Below, in pieces: positions 26,259-35,162 of a DNA stretch of 64,000 bases. The stretch lies in the NCBI GenBank assembly GCA_036655355.1, contig JAVVQG010000017.1, forward strand, positions 1-64,000, given 5' to 3'. Within the stretch, counting starts at the first letter, position 1; every line of letters starts with the position of its first letter. A model generated the notes under the pieces. It made no database searches. It saw only the letters and a program-made list of their open reading frames with translations, and was not told the DNA's origin. The position numbers and the translations under genes are program-made. Source of the stretch: JAUNSR01 sp036655355 (GTDB lineage Bacteria > Bacteroidota > Bacteroidia > Bacteroidales > JAUNSR01).

Positions 26259-26521
26259 AACACCCTGCTTTTTTCAGGCACGGGAAGTGCATCCAAACGA
26301 TTAATAATCTGTTCGAAATTTCGAATAGAGCGTTCGGCTTCCTCCGTATCGATACGGCAAAGCGCCACTCCGGCATGAGCTAGGATATAATCGTTTAGTT
26401 CGACCTCTACCCATTCCACACAAATGTTACGGATCACACCTCCGAAATCCACCCGGGCCATGCGCAGATCCGGAACCGATTCGTCTATAAATAAAATCTT
26501 ACCTGGTATTGCTAAACACAT
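26255..26521 (-). CDS. hypC: Hydrogenase maturation chaperone HypC
   Basis: An 88-residue chaperone that carries the Fe(CN)2CO group and binds the large-subunit precursor. The start is set at 26521 because MCLAIPGK places the essential cysteine at position 2, as in all HypC/HybG proteins; the open frame to 26617 would overlap hypF. Further motif: YILAHAGVALCRID. First gene of hypCDE, divergent from hypF, with a perfect dyad between them at 26543-26570. Confidence 0.94.
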   Translation of the reverse strand: MCLAIPGKILFIDESVPDLRMARVDFGGVIRNICVEWVEVELNDYILAHAGVALCRIDTEEAERSIRNFEQIINRLDALPVPEKSRVL

Positions 26522-26542
26522 AGTTGTATTTATTTTGATAAT

Positions 26543-26570
26543 TAAACAAATGATTGCTCCTATTTGTTTA
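26543..26570. promoter_or_regulatory. Perfect 9-10-9 inverted repeat between hypC and hypF
   Basis: TAAACAAAT (26543-26551), a 10-base spacer and ATTTGTTTA (26562-26570) form a perfect dyad in the 75-base divergent promoter region. The size suits a dimeric regulator; which protein binds is unknown. No clean TAnnTTTG element was found in either direction. Confidence 0.6.
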
Positions 26571-26596
26571 TCCATACAGTTAAGAAATAAAATCAG

Positions 26597-28873
26597 ATGC
26601 ATACTTATCACATACATATCAAAGGACTGGTGCAGGGTGTGGGTTTCCGCCCCTTTATCTACCGACTGGCCAATGAGATCGGCCTGAGCGGGGAAGTGCG
26701 TAACAACAACAATGGAGTATGCATTGAGATAAATAGTACGAATGCCCAGAAAGAGATGCTTTTACAACGTGTTCAGAAAGAGAAGCCGGCCGCTTCATTG
26801 ATATCGCGCATTGACGTGAAGGAGTATCCGCTCACGAAAAGCTTCTCCGGGTTTTCAATCGCCTCCAGCCAGAACCTCTCGGAAGAGATTACACACATCA
26901 GCCCCGATATCGCTGTTTGCGATGATTGCCTGCGGGATATGAAAATGCAGTCGCATCGTAAGAACTACCCTTTCATCAACTGTACGAACTGCGGTCCCCG
27001 TTTTTCAATCATTTCCGATTTACCTTATGACCGCGAAAGCACCTCGATGAAACCTTTTAAAATGTGTTCTACTTGCTCGAGCGAATACAGCTTGATTACC
27101 GACCGGCGATTCCATGCTCAGCCCGTTGCATGCAATAGTTGCGGACCCTATTATTACCTTCATTACCAAAAGGAGGAGAAGGCGCATACTTTTTATTGCA
27201 CCCCGGAAAGATTCGTCAAAACAATGTGTGATCAGATTCGAAAAGGTGAGGTGGTTTCATTAAAGGGACTGGGGGGCTACAATCTAATCTGCGACGCATT
27301 TTGCGAAAAGGCGCTCGAGCGTTTGAGGAAAATCAAACAAAGGGATCAAAAACCGTTTGCAATGCTTTTTCCGAACCTCAATAAGATCAAAGCGTATGCT
27401 TTCGTTTCCAAAGAGGAGGAAGAGATGCTCCTCTCCTGGCGACGACCAATCGTTATATTGAAACTCCGCAACCCCATATCCAAACTGGCAAACGGGGGAC
27501 TGAACAGTGTGGGCGTGATGCTCCCCTATCTTCCGGTTCATTATCTTTTTTTTGAGAAACTGAGCACGGACGCACTGATTCTGACCAGCGGAAACCTAAG
27601 TGACGAACCGATAATCATCAGTAACGAAACCGCTTCCAAAAAGCTTCTTCCCCTCACAAACCTGCAGGGGGAACACAATCGTGTCATTGTAAACCGAATG
27701 GACGATTCAATCGTCCAATTCATCAACCACAAACCGATGCTGATCCGAAGATCCCGCGGCTTTGTTCCCGATCCCCATTCATCCACTCTTTTTACGGAAG
27801 GTATTCTCGCCTTCGGTGCTGAAAAAGTGAATACGTTCGCATTGGGAAAAAACAATGAAATGATCGTGAGCCAATACATCGGCGATTTGAAAAATCCGGA
27901 AACGCTCGATTTTTACAAAGAAGCGATGAGCCGGTTCCAAAAACTCTTCAAGTTTATCCCCAAATCGTTGGTGTGCGACCTGCATCCGGATTATTTCTCC
28001 ACACGCAGGGCTGAAGAGATTGCTGAAAATCTGCAGCTTCCATTATATAAGGTACAACACCATCATGCGCATGCCGTCGCTGCGATGGAGGAATTCGGAT
28101 TAACGGACGATTGTCTGGCCATTGTCATGGACGGAACGGGATACGGCACGGATCGCAAAATCTGGGGAAGTGAATTTCTGATTTGCAACCACAAAGAGTT
28201 TGTACGGGAAGCTCATTTCCCGTATGTTGCGCTTCCGGGAGGAGACATGGCGGTCAAACAACCCTGGCGAAGCGCTATCGCTTACCTCGATCATTACGGG
28301 CATTCGGTGCCGGAAAAACTACTCGCCCGTTACGGAGAACAGAAACAGGAAATGATTCTTAAAATGGTACATCAGGATATCAATGCTCCGCTGAGTTGTG
28401 GAGCAGGTCGCCTGTTTGATGCCGTTTCCTCTATTCTGGGACTCTGTGACACCGCTCATTTTCAAGCTGAAGCCCCCATGAGACTCGAACACGCGGCTAC
28501 AGACAATTACGCAGATCGTTATGAAACCGACATGTTGAATCCGCTGAATTTCAGTTACCTTTTCAATGGCATACTCGAAGATCTGGAGGGATCGGTGTCA
28601 ACGTCACTCATCGCCGCAAAATTCCACAATACACTTTCGGTAATGATCGGACGAGAAGCGGAACTTATCCTTGAAAATTATCATATACCACGCAAAGTGG
28701 TGCTTTCGGGAGGATGTTTCCAAAATAAAAGAATTGCCGAACAGGTATCCGATTACTTGAACAAGAAAAAAATACAATGTTATCTACCAGAGAAGTTCCC
28801 TGTTAATGACGGGGGAATTTCTTTAGGTCAACTTGCCATTGCGGCAACGAAAAGAGTTGGAAAATATGCATGA
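26597..28873 (+). CDS. hypF: Carbamoyltransferase HypF
   Basis: A 758-residue protein that activates carbamoyl phosphate for cyanide ligand synthesis. The domain order is as expected: acylphosphatase (residues about 1-90, VQGVGFRPFIYRLA), two zinc-finger-like motifs (CDDCLRDM, CTNCGPRFS, CSTCSSEY, CNSCGPYY, about 107-185), a YrdC-like domain (about 205-390), and a Kae1-like carbamoyltransferase domain with VQHHHAHAVAAMEEF near 490 and GGCFQNKRI near 715. It is the first gene of hypFAB and overlaps the hypA start. Confidence 0.96.
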   Translation: MHTYHIHIKGLVQGVGFRPFIYRLANEIGLSGEVRNNNNGVCIEINSTNAQKEMLLQRVQKEKPAASLISRIDVKEYPLTKSFSGFSIASSQNLSEEITHISPDIAVCDDCLRDMKMQSHRKNYPFINCTNCGPRFSIISDLPYDRESTSMKPFKMCSTCSSEYSLITDRRFHAQPVACNSCGPYYYLHYQKEEKAHTFYCTPERFVKTMCDQIRKGEVVSLKGLGGYNLICDAFCEKALERLRKIKQRDQKPFAMLFPNLNKIKAYAFVSKEEEEMLLSWRRPIVILKLRNPISKLANGGLNSVGVMLPYLPVHYLFFEKLSTDALILTSGNLSDEPIIISNETASKKLLPLTNLQGEHNRVIVNRMDDSIVQFINHKPMLIRRSRGFVPDPHSSTLFTEGILAFGAEKVNTFALGKNNEMIVSQYIGDLKNPETLDFYKEAMSRFQKLFKFIPKSLVCDLHPDYFSTRRAEEIAENLQLPLYKVQHHHAHAVAAMEEFGLTDDCLAIVMDGTGYGTDRKIWGSEFLICNHKEFVREAHFPYVALPGGDMAVKQPWRSAIAYLDHYGHSVPEKLLARYGEQKQEMILKMVHQDINAPLSCGAGRLFDAVSSILGLCDTAHFQAEAPMRLEHAATDNYADRYETDMLNPLNFSYLFNGILEDLEGSVSTSLIAAKFHNTLSVMIGREAELILENYHIPRKVVLSGGCFQNKRIAEQVSDYLNKKKIQCYLPEKFPVNDGGISLGQLAIAATKRVGKYA

Positions 28874-29207
28874 ACTATCCATTGCGATGAGCATTCTTCA
28901 AATCGCCCGGGAAGAGGCCGATAAGATCGCAGCAGAAAAAGTGAGCGAAATAGAGGTAGACATCGGTCAGTTAGCCGGAATAGAGATCGAATCACTTCAG
29001 TTCGTCTTCACTTCCGCATGCCAATCGGCGATGTTTAACAAGTGTCAACTGAAATTGAACGTAATCCCTCCGAGTGCAAAATGCAACGATTGCGGAAGTT
29101 CTTTTATTCCGGGAGCGCTTTACGGAGAATGCCCCCGATGCAAATCATGGAACTTCACGCTGCTGAGCGGAAATGAATTAAAAGTAAAGTCTCTACTTAT
29201 CGATTAA
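28866..29207 (+). CDS. hypA: Nickel-insertion zinc protein HypA
   Basis: A 113-residue protein that delivers nickel to the large subunit with HypB. MHELSIAMSI begins it, providing the N-terminal nickel-binding histidine; a zinc site is formed by CNDCG near 76 and CPRCKSW near 93. The start at 28866 is chosen because it begins exactly at MHE; it overlaps the end of hypF by 8 bases. Confidence 0.95.
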   Translation: MHELSIAMSILQIAREEADKIAAEKVSEIEVDIGQLAGIEIESLQFVFTSACQSAMFNKCQLKLNVIPPSAKCNDCGSSFIPGALYGECPRCKSWNFTLLSGNELKVKSLLID

Positions 29208-29225
29208 CCATTAAAAATTAAAATT

Positions 29226-30047
29226 ATGTGCGGAACTTGCGGATGTCAGACCTCGAATCACGATCATCACGATCACGATCATCACCACGATCATCACCAC
29301 GACCATCACGATCACGATCATAATCACGATCATGACCATACTCACAATTCCATTCACAATTCCATTCACGATGAAGAGCGAATCGAACGGAATATTGCGG
29401 TTGAACGCGATATTTTGGAACGAAACAACAACATCGCCGAACGCGTCAGAGGATATCTGGATGCCAAAGAGATAATCGCTCTTAATCTGATGAGCTCCCC
29501 CGGTTCCGGGAAAACAGCGTTGTTAGAGAAAACCCTTTCCATGCTAAAAGAGCGCGTGCACGCTTACGTGATCGAAGGGGATCAGTTCTCCAACAACGAT
29601 GCCGATCGCATTGCCGTTGGCGGAACTCCGGTCATACAAATCAATACGGGTAACGGCTGCCACCTGGAATCAGAAATGGTTTACAAAGCATTGCGTGAGC
29701 TAAATCCGGTAGATCACTCCTTACTTTTCATCGAAAATGTAGGAAACCTGGTATGTCCCGCTATGTTCGACCTGGGAGAGAATCTGAGAGTGGTTCTGAT
29801 CAGTACGACCGAAGGAGAAGACAAACCAATCAAATACCCGAACATGTTTCACGACGCGTCGGTATGTATTATTAATAAAACAGATTTGACTCCTTATCTG
29901 GATATATCGCTTGATAAGTTACGCGACAACATCCTGAAAATCAATCCCCGCATCCGGATTTTCGAAACATCGGCTACAAAAGGCAACGGTATGGAGGATT
30001 GGATCGAATTCTTAATGGGTATGATTGAACAAACTAATTCTAAATAA
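29226..30047 (+). CDS. hypB: Nickel GTPase HypB with His-rich domain
   Basis: A 273-residue GTPase that drives nickel insertion. The N-terminus has the CxxCGC nickel site (MCGTCGC) and then a long His/Asp tract (residues about 12-45), often a nickel store. The GTPase domain shows the P-loop SSPGSGKTALLEK near 95, EGDQFSNNDADR, a switch region NVGNLVCPAMFDLG and NKTDL. It lies 18 bases after hypA. The His tract is coded by alternating CAC/CAT and GAT/GAC codons, so the DNA itself is repetitive. Confidence 0.96.
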   Translation: MCGTCGCQTSNHDHHDHDHHHDHHHDHHDHDHNHDHDHTHNSIHNSIHDEERIERNIAVERDILERNNNIAERVRGYLDAKEIIALNLMSSPGSGKTALLEKTLSMLKERVHAYVIEGDQFSNNDADRIAVGGTPVIQINTGNGCHLESEMVYKALRELNPVDHSLLFIENVGNLVCPAMFDLGENLRVVLISTTEGEDKPIKYPNMFHDASVCIINKTDLTPYLDISLDKLRDNILKINPRIRIFETSATKGNGMEDWIEFLMGMIEQTNSK

Positions 30048-30100
30048 CTCCCTGAAAGAAACAGTTTTAAAGGATTAGGGTGCGCTTTGTTGTGATTTAT

Positions 30101-30130
30101 TTGCTTTTTATGTAATTTTTCTTATTTTTG
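30101..30130 (+). promoter_or_regulatory. Promoter of the small acidic protein and flavodiiron genes
   Basis: TTG at 30101-30103, a 19-base spacer and TATTTTTG at 30123-30130. The transcript would start near 30137, about 70 bases before the ATG at 30210. Confidence 0.7.
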
Positions 30131-30209
30131 TACACATATAAAAGTGAAACACTCTTTCAGAAAACACAAGCGATCTTTACATTCTAATCACATTTTAAAG
30201 CTTATCATC

Positions 30210-30467
30210 ATGGAAATAACAGAAGTATTTGAAATCCATTTTCAAAACTACGGGGAGATTGAACTTGCTGAGGAATCTTTCCGTGAAAGTATGAAGGACA
30301 ATGCACCTTTAAAATCCCAATACCGCGATTGGTGTGACGATATGGGTTATACAGACCGAAAAGGGTTCCGTTCATACTTCATAAATAAAAACGACTCTGA
30401 ATCTATATGGGATTCCATATTCCCCAATAAAGAGGAGTATGAAGAGTATGAGTTCGACACAATGTAA
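30210..30467 (+). CDS. Small acidic conserved-looking protein
   Basis: An 85-residue, very acidic cytosolic protein from MEITEVFEIHF (30210). It ends in an EEYEEYEF tail. The central part includes SQYRDWCDDMGYTDRKGFRSYF, and the sole cysteine lies there. The ATG is preferred to the in-frame one at 30144 because the extra stretch is not protein-like and the promoter at 30101-30130 would leave a normal leader. It is 11 bases from the flavodiiron gene, so they form an operon. Function not recognised; a partner or regulator of the flavoprotein is possible. Confidence 0.7.
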   Translation: MEITEVFEIHFQNYGEIELAEESFRESMKDNAPLKSQYRDWCDDMGYTDRKGFRSYFINKNDSESIWDSIFPNKEEYEEYEFDTM

Positions 30468-30478
30468 TATTAATTCTT

Positions 30479-31666
30479 ATGATACAGGAACTTGCAGCCG
30501 GAATTTTTTATACCGGAGTCAACGAGCGAAAAAGCAAACTTTTTGAATCTCTTTGGCCCCTTCCTTACGGTGTTTCATACAATTCTTACCTCATTGTTGA
30601 TGAGAAAGTAGTACTTGTCGACATGGCAGAAGAGAGTATGAGCGATCTACACTTCCTTAAATTAAAAGCAATATTGGGTGATCGTCCGATTGACTATGTA
30701 GTGATCAATCACATGGAACCCGATCACACCGGCTCCCTTCGTGCGCTTTATTCCGCTTATCCCGAGATTACGGTGATTGGCAATAACAAAACCCTCGCCA
30801 TGGTGGAGGGATTCTATGACATTCATCCTAAAACCCTGAAAGTAATCGACGGTGATGAAATAAACATCGGCACACACACACTGCGCTTTCACCTCACCCC
30901 CATGCTCCATTGGCCAGAAACGATGATGACTTACGAGGTCACCACCCAAACTCTATTTTCGGGTGATGCTTTCGGATGCTTCGGTGCATTGAACGGAGCA
31001 ATTATGGATTATGAAATCGATTTGTCTTTGTATTGGGATGAGATGCGGCGTTATTATGCAACAATCGTTGGCAAATATGGTTCTCCGGTACAAATGGCTT
31101 TGAAAAAACTTCAACATGTTCCCATCTCGATGATCTGCAGTACGCACGGTCCGGTTTGGAAAGAAAACGTAGCAAAAGTGATCGGTTTGTATGACCGTTA
31201 TAGCCGTTATGAAGCAGAACAAGGAGTGGTTGTAGCGTATGGAAGCATGTACGGTCATACGGCAATCATGGCGGAACAGGTTGCCGAGAGCATAGCTGCG
31301 GGTGGCATTCGTAACATTCAGGTTTTTGATGTCAGCAGTACGGATTCCTCCTTCATTCTTTCTGCGATCTTTGCCTGGAAAGGGTTAGTTTTGGCCGGTC
31401 CGGTCTATAACAGCGCATTATTCCCTCCGCTACAATACCTCATGGATGAAATAAAAGCACGCGACATCAAGGACCGCATTTTCGGTTCTCTGGGAACCTA
31501 TGCGTGGGGAGCGCAACCGCTCCGTTTGTTTGAAGAATTCGGAAACCAAATGAAATGGCAATCGGTACACCCTACGATTGAACAGAAATATGCGATGCAC
31601 GCCTACCGGGATACGCCTTGCGATGCTTTAGGTAAAGCGATGGCAGAGGCGTTGCTAAAGCGGTAA
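30479..31666 (+). CDS. Flavodiiron protein (FprA-type A-type flavoprotein)
   Basis: A 395-residue class A flavodiiron protein, which reduces O2 (or NO) to water (or N2O) with electrons from rubredoxin or similar donors. The metallo-beta-lactamase-like diiron domain carries HMEPDH at residues 78-83 and later HWPETMM, GDAFG and STHGPVW. The C-terminal flavodoxin domain binds FMN at YGSMYGHTAIMAE near 255. No rubredoxin domain is fused. Placed just after the hydrogenase maturation genes, it suits protection of an anaerobe from oxygen. Confidence 0.94.
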   Translation: MIQELAAGIFYTGVNERKSKLFESLWPLPYGVSYNSYLIVDEKVVLVDMAEESMSDLHFLKLKAILGDRPIDYVVINHMEPDHTGSLRALYSAYPEITVIGNNKTLAMVEGFYDIHPKTLKVIDGDEINIGTHTLRFHLTPMLHWPETMMTYEVTTQTLFSGDAFGCFGALNGAIMDYEIDLSLYWDEMRRYYATIVGKYGSPVQMALKKLQHVPISMICSTHGPVWKENVAKVIGLYDRYSRYEAEQGVVVAYGSMYGHTAIMAEQVAESIAAGGIRNIQVFDVSSTDSSFILSAIFAWKGLVLAGPVYNSALFPPLQYLMDEIKARDIKDRIFGSLGTYAWGAQPLRLFEEFGNQMKWQSVHPTIEQKYAMHAYRDTPCDALGKAMAEALLKR

Positions 31667-31725
31667 AATTCCCCCTGATCGGAAAGAATGTCGTCGTGAT
31701 GCCTAGAAAAAGATGTCGAAACCGT

Positions 31726-31802
31726 GGTTACACGAAAGTTTAAGCGCGGTTACACGATAGTTCAAGCCCGGTTACACGCAAGTATAACCCCGGGTTCACA
31801 CG
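31726..31802. repeat. 22-bp tandem repeat, about 3.5 copies
   Basis: Three units (31726-31747, 31748-31769, 31770-31791) share the consensus GGTTACACGAWAGTTYAAGC and are followed by a partial GGGTTCACACG unit. They lie in the gap between convergent genes. No promoter or gene is obvious within. Confidence 0.8.
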
Positions 31803-31823
31803 TTTTTCATAGGGGCAAAATGA

Positions 31824-31865
31824 CTTTTGATAGGAATGGGAAGGCTTTTGATAGGAATGGGATGG
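31824..31865. repeat. 21-bp tandem repeat, two copies
   Basis: CTTTTGATAGGAATGGGAAG is present at 31824-31844 and again at 31845-31865 with one base change. It begins 22 bases after the 22-bp repeat array ends. Confidence 0.8.
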
Positions 31866-31884
31866 TTATTAATGGGAAGAAATT

Positions 31885-31930
31885 AAGAAAGGGGATACCG
31901 GAACTAAATCCGATAACCCCTTTCTTTTTC
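31885..31930. terminator. Terminator between flavodiiron and DUF3078 genes
   Basis: AAGAAAGGGG (31885-31894) pairs with CCCCTTTCTT (31917-31926), with further imperfect pairing inside and T-runs on the right. Serves convergent genes. Confidence 0.75.
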
Positions 31931-31954
31931 CGTAGAATAGGTATTCTGCCCCGA

Positions 31955-33310
31955 TTACCAAACGTAATTAAAGCCGAAGCTCAACAACTCTTTGAATTGG
32001 AACATGTCTTCACTATCCGTATCGTCGTCATATCTCAAATGCAATGAGATACGTGTTGAGAAATAGCGATTGATGGTAAAATTGAAAACATTCTCGAAAT
32101 CGCCTTGTACGTGCTCATAGTTAGAGAAGACATAGACTCTGGAGAACCAATGAACATTTTGTGATATCTTCCAGTCAATTTGGTTCGCAAAAGAGGAACC
32201 GACTTGATTCAGGGTATGCTTACCCTCCTTGATACCAAAACGGGTTTCATCGATCTTTTTGATGTTGGCTACATACTTCAGGTTATAAGAAAGCGGCGCG
32301 ATCAACATGGACCACTTGAAATTACCTTTCTTATTGTTGTATTTGTAGTCCATACCGAGACTGAGATTGACCTCTGCAGGAGACAAAATCTGAGACATCA
32401 ACTCGTTCGTGTTGGCTTTGTAATTATTAAAAACCTGCGTTTTAAATAACAATGCCGTCGTATAATACCAATGAGAATACGCTTTTAGTCCAAACTTCGA
32501 GTTCACTTGGAACAAGTTGTCATTCACTCGGAACGTACGCATCGTATCACTCGGAGTCGTATAGAACCCTGTTTTCAGAATCATATTCAACTCAAACTCT
32601 TTCTTCTTCGTTTCATCGAAACGCTTCAGATTGAATTCCTGTAAACTAAGGATATTCAGATTACTCTCACCTCCCTGATACCAGTTATCCGACACATAGT
32701 TCTGACTGAACTGGATGGCACTCGCCATACGCTTCACCCATTTGTCTGCCTTGGGCACCCCCATATGCAAGCCACCTGCGGAAATCACCGGACCGTCAAC
32801 ATGAAATAGCTTTTTTACGTTCACATCCGCCACCTTCTCTTTCTTCGGAGCATCCGGCAGATTTAACCCATCGTATTTGATCAAATAGGGATTATGAACC
32901 ATGGTGTAGATCAATGCCGACTCCCGGATAGAGTCCAGACGAATCTCTTCCAACAACCACTCATTGCCCGCACCGGGTTTAATGTTGAACGGTAATTTTA
33001 CAGGATCCTTCTTTTTCACCTTGAAATCTGAAGGACTGATTTTTCCATTATAGGTCAACGGAAGCATATACGTACTCGGGTAATACCCTTCGGGATCCCC
33101 CCAATAATACTTCTCATCGAATTGAGGATGGAATCTTAATGTATCTGCTAAAATCAGCAGGGCTTCATCGCACATGTTTATGCTGTCGAAAGCGAAAGAT
33201 TCACTCTCATCCACAAGTATTAATCTTTCCGAAGCTTTCGAGGCTTCCGTATAAAAGGAAAGAAAAAAACTTACTATTACACACTTAAATAACAAACTCT
33301 TTTTACACAT
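31955..33310 (-). CDS. DUF3078 domain-containing outer-membrane protein
   Basis: A 451-residue exported protein with a signal peptide at about 1-24. The C-terminal half carries the DUF3078 hallmark SDNWYQGGESNLNIL near residue 210 and then a run of amphipathic strands ending in an aromatic residue (FGFNYVW), as in beta-barrel proteins. The family is nearly restricted to Bacteroidetes and has no assigned function. A minus-strand TATTTTTG at 33343-33336 may be its promoter. Convergent with the flavodiiron gene. Confidence 0.85.
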   Translation of the reverse strand: MCKKSLLFKCVIVSFFLSFYTEASKASERLILVDESESFAFDSINMCDEALLILADTLRFHPQFDEKYYWGDPEGYYPSTYMLPLTYNGKISPSDFKVKKKDPVKLPFNIKPGAGNEWLLEEIRLDSIRESALIYTMVHNPYLIKYDGLNLPDAPKKEKVADVNVKKLFHVDGPVISAGGLHMGVPKADKWVKRMASAIQFSQNYVSDNWYQGGESNLNILSLQEFNLKRFDETKKKEFELNMILKTGFYTTPSDTMRTFRVNDNLFQVNSKFGLKAYSHWYYTTALLFKTQVFNNYKANTNELMSQILSPAEVNLSLGMDYKYNNKKGNFKWSMLIAPLSYNLKYVANIKKIDETRFGIKEGKHTLNQVGSSFANQIDWKISQNVHWFSRVYVFSNYEHVQGDFENVFNFTINRYFSTRISLHLRYDDDTDSEDMFQFKELLSFGFNYVW

Positions 33311-33485
33311 AAAAACATATATTCTGAATTCCTCGCAAAAATACAGAATAATACATTAACACTTCCTTACTTTATAAAAAAAATATAGCCTTCATGCGCA
33401 TTCTTTCTCTTATTGTTAGCCGCGGGAGCTTCTTTCATCCCTACAAGAAAACAAGGCAGGTGCAAGGCATATGAGTTTTTTTTTG

Positions 33486-33493
33486 TACTTTTG
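33486..33493 (+). promoter_or_regulatory. Candidate pyrG -7 element
   Basis: TACTTTTG matches the TAnnTTTG consensus about 50 bases before the pyrG start. No TTG lies at the usual distance upstream, so the assignment is tentative. Confidence 0.4.
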
Positions 33494-33543
33494 TCTTCCA
33501 GTTCAATGTGTTTGTTCATAATAGCTTAAAAATTATCATATTA

Positions 33544-35145
33544 GTGGAAACCAAGTACATTTTCGTTACTGGAGGCGTTACCTCATCGTTAGGTAAAGGA
33601 ATTATTTCAGCTTCATTGGCCAAACTTCTTCAGGCCAGAGGATATAGTGTGACTATCCAAAAATTCGACCCGTATATCAATATCGATCCGGGTACACTGA
33701 ACCCTTACGAACATGGTGAATGTTACGTGACCGTGGATGGCCACGAGGCCGACCTCGACCTTGGTCATTACGAGCGTTTCACAAATGTTGAAACAACTCG
33801 TGCCAACAACATCACTACAGGACGTATCTACCAGAATGTCATCGAGAAAGAACGTCGTGGCGACTATCTCGGAAAGACCGTTCAGATCATTCCTCATATC
33901 ACGGATGAAATCAAGAGAAACGTAAAACTATTGGGTACCAAGAACCAGTATGACTTTGTCATCACTGAAATCGGTGGTACGGTAGGCGATATCGAATCTC
34001 TTCCGTTTTTGGAAAGCGTTCGTCAGTTGAAATGGGAATTGGGCAGAAACTGTCTGGTTGTACATTTGACTTACGTACCGTACATTGCGGCTGCAAAAGA
34101 GTTGAAGACAAAACCGACTCAGCACTCAGTAAAACACCTGCAGGAAGTAGGTATCCAACCGGATATCCTTGTACTTCGTACAGAACACGAACTTACGGCG
34201 GATGTTCGTCGCAAAGTGGCTTTGTTCTGTAATGTTGAACCGGCTGCCGTACTTCAATCCATCGACGTACCTTCAGTTTTCGAAGTACCTTTGAAAATGC
34301 AGGAGCAGGGATTAGACGAAGTGGTGCTTCAGAAAGTTGGAATGCCGGTGGAAGGACCTCGTCCGGATATGGCTCCATGGAAAGCATTCCTAAATCGCAT
34401 TTACAATGCAACTGAGAAAGTACGCATCGGTATCGTAGGGAAATATGTAGAACTACCCGACGCATACAAATCTATCAACGAGGCATTGTTCCAGGCGGCA
34501 ACTTACAACGACCGCAAACTTGAACTTGTATTCATCCATTCGGAAAAACTGACAGATGCCAACGCACAGGAAATGCTTGGCGAGCTTGATGGAATCGTAG
34601 TTGCTCCGGGATTCGGAAACCGCGGTATCGAAGGGAAATTCGTTGCTTTGAAATACGCGCGTGAAAATGATGTGCCTACATTCGGTATCTGTTTGGGTAT
34701 GCAGTGTATGGTGATTGAATTCGCTCGCAACGTATTGGGTTACGAAGATGCCAACTCTACGGAGATGGATACAAAAACGAAACATAACGTTATTGACTTG
34801 ATGGAAGAGCAGAAAAGCGTTTCAAACTATGGTGGAACCATGCGTTTGGGTGCTTATGAATGTGATTTGCTTCCTGATTCGAAAGCGGCTCACGCTTACG
34901 GGGCGACACATATCAAAGAGCGTCACCGTCACCGTTTCGAGTTCAATAGCGACTTCAGAACTGAATTTGAAAACGCAGGGATGAAATGTGTGGGTGAAAA
35001 TCCGGAAACTCATCTTGTTGAAGTTGTTGAGATCCCTGAACTAAAATGGTTTATCGGAACACAGTACCATCCGGAATACACCAGCACGGTATTGAAACCA
35101 AATCCATTGTTCGTCGATTTCATTAAAGCAGCGATCAATAAGTAA
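33544..35145 (+). CDS. pyrG: CTP synthase
   Basis: A 533-residue enzyme that makes CTP from UTP, ATP and glutamine. The N-terminal synthetase domain starts ETKYIFVTGGVTSSLGKGI with the P-loop and includes PYINIDPGTLNPYEHGE. The C-terminal glutamine amidotransferase domain has the nucleophile motif GICLGMQC and a histidine in GTQYHPEY. The family N-terminus shows that translation begins at GTG 33544, not at the upstream ATG in frame. It forms an operon with yidC (17 bases apart). Confidence 0.96.
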   Translation: METKYIFVTGGVTSSLGKGIISASLAKLLQARGYSVTIQKFDPYINIDPGTLNPYEHGECYVTVDGHEADLDLGHYERFTNVETTRANNITTGRIYQNVIEKERRGDYLGKTVQIIPHITDEIKRNVKLLGTKNQYDFVITEIGGTVGDIESLPFLESVRQLKWELGRNCLVVHLTYVPYIAAAKELKTKPTQHSVKHLQEVGIQPDILVLRTEHELTADVRRKVALFCNVEPAAVLQSIDVPSVFEVPLKMQEQGLDEVVLQKVGMPVEGPRPDMAPWKAFLNRIYNATEKVRIGIVGKYVELPDAYKSINEALFQAATYNDRKLELVFIHSEKLTDANAQEMLGELDGIVVAPGFGNRGIEGKFVALKYARENDVPTFGICLGMQCMVIEFARNVLGYEDANSTEMDTKTKHNVIDLMEEQKSVSNYGGTMRLGAYECDLLPDSKAAHAYGATHIKERHRHRFEFNSDFRTEFENAGMKCVGENPETHLVEVVEIPELKWFIGTQYHPEYTSTVLKPNPLFVDFIKAAINK

Positions 35146-35162
35146 ATAATCAACTATCTCTT

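Noticed and set aside
31726..31802. CRISPR-like array
   Set aside because: Units are contiguous 22-bp tandem repeats without spacers, and no cas gene is in the window.
31724..32047. Open frame of 107 codons across the tandem repeat arrays (plus)
   Set aside because: It runs through the terminator at 31885-31926 and into the end of the convergent DUF3078 gene, and it has no promoter or ribosome site. The translated repeats look accidental.
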